From the NCBI GenBank assembly GCA_019914945.1, contig CM034112.1:7904501-7968500 (forward strand): 64,000 nt of DNA, in the 5' to 3' direction. This document shows, piece by piece, positions 59,060 to 64,000 of the stretch (its first letter is position 1; every line of letters begins with the position of its first letter). This stretch comes from Typha latifolia. Lineage: Eukaryota; Streptophyta; Magnoliopsida; Poales; Typhaceae. Position numbers and translations under genes: made by a program. The notes below the pieces were generated by a model. It had not been told where the DNA came from. It did no database searches and saw nothing but the letters and a program-made list of their open reading frames with translations.

Positions 59060-61644
59060 ATGAGTACTTCATCGCATGTTCCCCCAGGTTTCAGATTCCA
59101 CCCTACTGATGAAGAACTTGTTGATTACTATCTAAGGAAAAAGATGGCTTCAAGACGGATTGACCTTGATATAATAAAAGATGTTGACCTGTATAAAATT
59201 GAACCATGGGATCTCCAAGGTATGACTCAAAATAACTCCTGTAGTTAATAAGAAATAAAGTTAATTGTAATCTACAAAGGATTTGTTTTCTGATTAGCTT
59301 TCTTCATTAAAATAGAAAAATGCAGGATAGGGCAAGATGATCAAAGTGAGTGGTACTTCTTTAGCCATAAGGACAAGAAGTATCCAACTGGAACTCGCAC
59401 CAATAGAGCAACTGCAGTTGGATTCTGGAAAGCTACTGGAAGAGATAAACCAATTTATGCAAAGAACAACTTAGTTGGCATGAGGAAGACCTTAGTATTC
59501 TACAAGGGTCGGGCTCCGAATGGGCAAAAATCAGATTGGATCATGCACGAATATCGACTTGAAACAAGTGAAAATGGACCTCCACAGGCAAGTGCTCTCG
59601 AGCAGTACTCAACCACATAAATTATATTCTTTCTTATCAACTAAACCTCATTTTAAGTATTGTTATCACACACAAAAAGAAGTAGTAATCGAATAATCGA
59701 CATAACCAACTCTAAATTCCTCCAACTTTTAAACCATGGAAACAATATATTTAAAGTTATATCTTCCATATCTTCCCTAGGAAGCAGTTGTTCCACTTAA
59801 AACCAACTGATTCTTTTAACTGATAACATATATATTATAGGTTGTCTAAAGAGAGTGACACAAAAAAGAAAAAAGAAAGAAAGAAAAATGAAGGTGCTTT
59901 AAGATGCTCAAGATAGGTTCCATTATTTATACTCAGGATGCAAGACTGATTCATCTAAATACTAATGTCAATTGAAATTGCATGTATTACCTCAAGTTAG
60001 ATCTAAGTCTTTGTAGGTTAGACTATCATGATAGATCTTTTTCTCTAGGACTAGAAGGGTTGCCAGGATTAAGGCCTAGAAGGGTTGATAGATATTTTTC
60101 TCTAGGACTATCATGACAGATGTTTTACAGCATCAAATAAGTCTTACTGAAATCTGTTTCTCACTGTTCACATGACATTTGTAAGGTGCCGATATTGAGT
60201 GACTGAAAAATTAAGGAACCAAAAAGGAACAATGAGATGCTTACCTTTATTATCTCTTTACGTCATCAGTCTATTAAAAATAAACCAGAAGTTATTGTTA
60301 AGGGAATATCTAGCCACAAATTTTTAAGTTCATATCAACTGAAAATCGAATTGCAATATCTTTATCTAGTTGGCCTGATCATTACTATTTTGTTGTACCA
60401 AACAACTGCTCGGATTTCACAGAAATCACTTTATTCTTACATAATTTATCAAGAGGGCATAACAGTGACTAAGCTATTAGCTTTTAGTAAACTCAAAATT
60501 TGAACTGCATAAGATATATGCATAAATGTCTTTAACCTTTTCTTATGTTCCTTCTCCTCTAGTAAAAGAAGTCAAGATTAGACATAATAGTTACATTGAA
60601 TCTAGAATAAGAACAAAGAGTACTCACTCAATTTTTCATCCGATGCTTACTTATTGCATGGAGAGTTAAATAATAATCAAATGTATTTCAAAATAGTAGC
60701 AACACAACAAAACCAGCTCTGAATGAGGCAAGTAGAGCTGCTTACTATTAATACATCTATATCAACTTTCAGCTAAAGCTAGAGCAACAGTCACTTTAAC
60801 TTCCTTAAAGAGTATCGGTTAAGATAATTCATGTTCTTAATTTAACATCTAAAAATTTAGGAAGAAAACTGGAAAATGATGAAGCCATGCAATCAGTTGC
60901 AATCATCAAATTCCGTATAACACCAAATCTATGTTGTAGTAGAGTATGATTTTATTGTCCTTCCAAACATATTATTCATTTTTGCATTGGTCACAGTTAT
61001 TGCCACATACTTGGTCTTTAGCATAAAAATTCAGTAACTTATTATGCAAGTCCATATTACAGGAGGGTTGGGTAGTATGCAGGGTGTTCAAAAAGCGAGT
61101 GCCGACAACAAGGAGGGAATGTGACCAGGAAAACCCATGTTGGTATGATGAAGAAGGTCCCTTCATGCATGACCTAAACTCCCCAATGAGGATGGCACCA
61201 CAGATGCATGCGATGGCATATAACCAACACCTCCATCCACAAAAGAGAGAGCTACAGCTGCAGTACCAGCTACTAAATGAATCTTTCCACCAGCTTCCTC
61301 ATTTGGAGAGCCCTAAACTTCCTAACTACATCCAGCATGGAAGTAACATCCAACCTATCATCATTTCACAGGATGACATAGTGCAAGTCCAGCCAGGTCA
61401 CCAACTTGAGATGATCACAGTCTGTAATAGCAATGAGAATGCAGATCAATCAGAGGACCAAGTGACAGACTGGAGGGTTCTCGACAAGTTTGTAGCGTCA
61501 CAACTTAGCCATGATGATGTATCGCAAGAGAAGGATTACTCCGACCCCACTGATGCTTTTCAAGTTTCAGAAAAACAACAAGAAGTTATAGCAGATTATG
61601 CATCAGCATCTACCTCAAGCAGCCAAATTGATCAGTGGAAGTGA
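59060..61644 (+). CDS. NAC transcription factor, VND (vascular-related NAC-domain) type, 337 aa, three exons
   Basis: Exons are 59,060-59,219, 59,316-59,587 and 61,063-61,644. The first intron is GT-AG (phase 1). The second begins AG/GCAAGT, a GC-AG intron (phase 0) of 1.5 kb. I start at ATG 59,060, since the frame further up begins with TTG. The NAC domain (residues 6-156) shows [49 protein letters not shown], the DNA-binding [29 protein letters not shown] and [10 protein letters not shown]. The C-terminal region has QQ/LQ-rich stretches, a [13 protein letters not shown] motif and a [11 protein letters not shown] end, the hallmarks of VND proteins, nearest the VND4-6 type. These nuclear factors switch on xylem vessel differentiation and secondary-wall genes. 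The assignment to the VND class is firm; the member number is not. Confidence 0.94.
59588..61062 (+). other. GC-AG intron of the NAC gene
   Basis: The donor reads CCACAG/GCAAGT and the acceptor ATTACAG/GAGGGT. Joining these gives [10 protein letters not shown] in frame. No GT near the donor would keep the conserved WVVCR reading frame without extra residues. Confidence 0.85.
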
Positions 61645-62312
61645 AAGCTACTATGTTGGATAGAAGATAGTTTGCTAGTGATGTTATTAAATGCAATATT
61701 TAATCCTATGTCCAGGTGATCGATATGGTCAGTGTGAATGAAACTAAAGTTGTCGTGTTGCTGCTGCGCAGACATTTGTAATAGTAGATATATTACTTTG
61801 TGAATAAGGACATAGGTACATAATAGGGTTTGATAATAAGAAGCCCTGTTGAACTTCTTATGACTTGTGGATATTAACCTTGATTAATTACTTGATCTTT
61901 TGTTAGGTCAAGTTCTAAGCCTATGCTCATCGTCAAAACTAATTCATGCGAAGACCTGCATTTCTAAGCCATGCTCATTGTTATAGCTTAGCTCCTTTTA
62001 TTTGCAAATTTATGATAGAAAATTACTGCAAAAATTTAAGAGATAATTTCTTAATTGGCATTTTTCTATATAATCTAACATATTAGTATTCGATACATAC
62101 CCAGATCTATCTCCGTCTATATACTTAATGTGCAAAACGATGACGAGAACTTTTGACCATGAATTACAAGGGAAATGTAATTTAAGTTTTTTGTTTCCAC
62201 TTTTCTTTTATCAACTTATCTATTTGAGGATGATGATATGTTTTCCTACCACCTGGAAAGGAGGTCCAAAATATGCAACCCAAACTGATAAAAGAACTAT
62301 TAAAGAAAAGAA

Positions 62313-62364
<52 letters not shown>

Positions 62365-64000
62365 ATTAAATGGTGATCTCTAGCTAGGCAAACAAACTTT
62401 TGTAGGAAAAATGAGATGCTGTTCAATTGGTTCACCGAAAAAGATGTTTTATTAAAGTTGGACATGGGAATAGAAATTAAGGATACTCGAGAACATCTCG
62501 GACAAATGAATATGCTGGTAGCTAAAACTGTCGTAGGTTCTACTTGCCATTCTCTGCGGGATGAAACAATGTAATCTCCCCGCATATGCAAATAAGATAC
62601 TTTTTGAACTACGAACATGTAACTGATGCTAAATTGTGTAACATATATACATAAGAATCAAGAGTTGCTACGGTAACATACTTCTTTAAGTGTTTTGTTG
62701 AAAAATCATCATGACTTCGTTTGACAAAAGAAGCCCAACTTTCATCATAATGCCTAATTACTTGCCGGAAAGATATGATAATTACCATGCTAAATATTTT
62801 CTTTCCTTTTTCCTCAATTTTAAATTGATCTTCGCACTTGCATATATATGCTTCTACTAGACAATTAAACAATACTACATAAATATGTACTGTCCCTGAA
62901 GTTATTGTTATTTTCCATGGAAGGTAGTGAGCTCCTACTCCATCTTCAACAATTGAAAAGGGCGCAGGAAGAATTAGGAGAACAAGGCTTAACATATTAC
63001 CTCCTTGCATGCTTTTATTTTCCCGTCACATCAGCATATAGCTAAATAGCTAATTGTTCGAACCCATAAAAAAAATCAACTCAGCTGCTGCTGACTATTC
63101 CTCAATTTAGAAATTTCATGAAAGAAGAAAAAGTCATCACTCTTATGGATGCCATTTGGAACTAAAAAAGTAGACTTCAGTGACATTACTTAAAAATGCC
63201 TCACAATAAAAGAAAGAACATTATTCCGCGCCTAAGATTTATTATGAGCAAAAAGTCCAGAAAATACTTCGAACATTATCATAAAAGAATAACTTGCTAT
63301 TATTTGGAAACGCAACAATAGAAGCAGCAATAACAACTGAATCTACCATGCAATTCAGATAAAACATTGCTGTGGTTGATAATTTTAGCTTATTGACATC
63401 TTTTTTATTCTTCGCAAGAAATATGGTCTCTTAATACAAGCTCAAGAAACACTATAATCTAATTGGCATTCATTGATAGTATATCTCATTAAATTAGCTG
63501 CAAACAATATAGGACTGAATTATATAGTAGTAGAAGCATTAATAACGAACGAATAGCAACAACAATACACCACTGCATCAAGAAATATAAATATTAGGTA
63601 TACTTTAAAGACTTCAAGAATGCTAGAACATCACAGTGTACAAATCATATACTTTGATGATGATAAGGCATTTCTCTAGCTAATTAAACACAATCAGCTA
63701 TGGTATACCATGTAGAAAACTACCGAGGATCGTGTCTCTGTGGGCCAAATTATGTTATAACGTATAACGTATGTACTTATGGTGAACCCTAAATAATTCC
63801 TGCAATCCCACAGGGACAGGAAATTTTGATACCTTCATGTAAGTAAAAATAAGACTATAAGAAAGAGTTGGTACCACCCTATGAAGCAACAAAAGTAGAT
63901 CAACCAAGGTAAATAAACAGCAGAATATTAAACAAAAGAAGATGTAACAGTACTGTTTAAGATCCAGTACATAACCTACCTAATACAACACAAGAGAAGT
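61645..64000. other. 3' flank of the NAC gene and intergenic DNA
   Basis: AT-rich DNA with a long (TA)n at 62,314-62,362. A 133-codon minus-strand frame (62,609-63,010) shows no family resemblance and I do not call it. Confidence 0.5.
62314..62362. repeat. (TA)n microsatellite
   Basis: About 24 TA units. Confidence 0.95.

Noticed and set aside
62609..63010. 133-codon minus-strand frame
   Set aside because: No domain, no neighbouring promoter signal and AT-rich context; chance frame most likely.
63050..63070. GTTCGAACCC resembling a tRNA T-loop
   Set aside because: No acceptor stem, D-arm or A box can be paired around it.

Overview
This is plant nuclear DNA: intron-containing genes, Ty3/gypsy and hAT transposons with target-site duplications, long AT-rich intergenic stretches and many (CT)n, (TA)n and (TTC)n microsatellites. 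The very GC-rich coding sequence of the LSU-like gene fits a monocot, but I cannot name the species.

Layout. 1-6,900: a decayed chromodomain-type Ty3/gypsy element, split by a 2.7-kb solo LTR lying in the opposite orientation. 6,925-11,032: further LTR remnants carrying a 2.5-kb hAT element with a perfect 8-bp target duplication. 12,496-35,047: the main gene island. It holds three DUF599 membrane-protein paralogues (one on the minus strand at 12.5-13.3 kb, two in tandem on the plus strand at 30.9 and 34.1 kb), a small Cys/His-rich protein gene with a long 5'UTR intron (17,967-18,398), and a LOW SULFUR RESPONSE (LSU)-type coiled-coil gene on the minus strand (21,382-21,723). Between them lie a LINE-type RNase H fragment, four related Ac/Ds-like hAT elements (counting the 2.5-kb one), nested TIR elements and a degenerate tandem/inverted repeat field (26.7-30.2 kb). 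37.4-54.8 kb: almost entirely retroelement debris, including a second gypsy element with a 3.25-kb solo LTR inserted in its own LTR, a 423-bp TIR element with a perfect 8-bp duplication, and LTRs rich in TTCGAACG motifs. 56.2-61.6 kb: a NAC transcription-factor gene of the VND (xylem vessel) class, with a long CT-rich leader region and a GC-AG intron. The rest is AT-rich intergenic DNA.

The genes do not form a pathway. The DUF599 genes are a local duplication series; LSU (sulfur and stress response), the Cys/His protein and the VND-type NAC are unrelated single genes. I see no convincing novel multi-gene system. The most checkable points are the DUF599 cluster with its duplicated core promoter and stop-free 93-bp intron, the GC-AG intron of the NAC gene, the two solo LTRs nested in related gypsy elements, and the hAT family with a GC-rich internal cargo.
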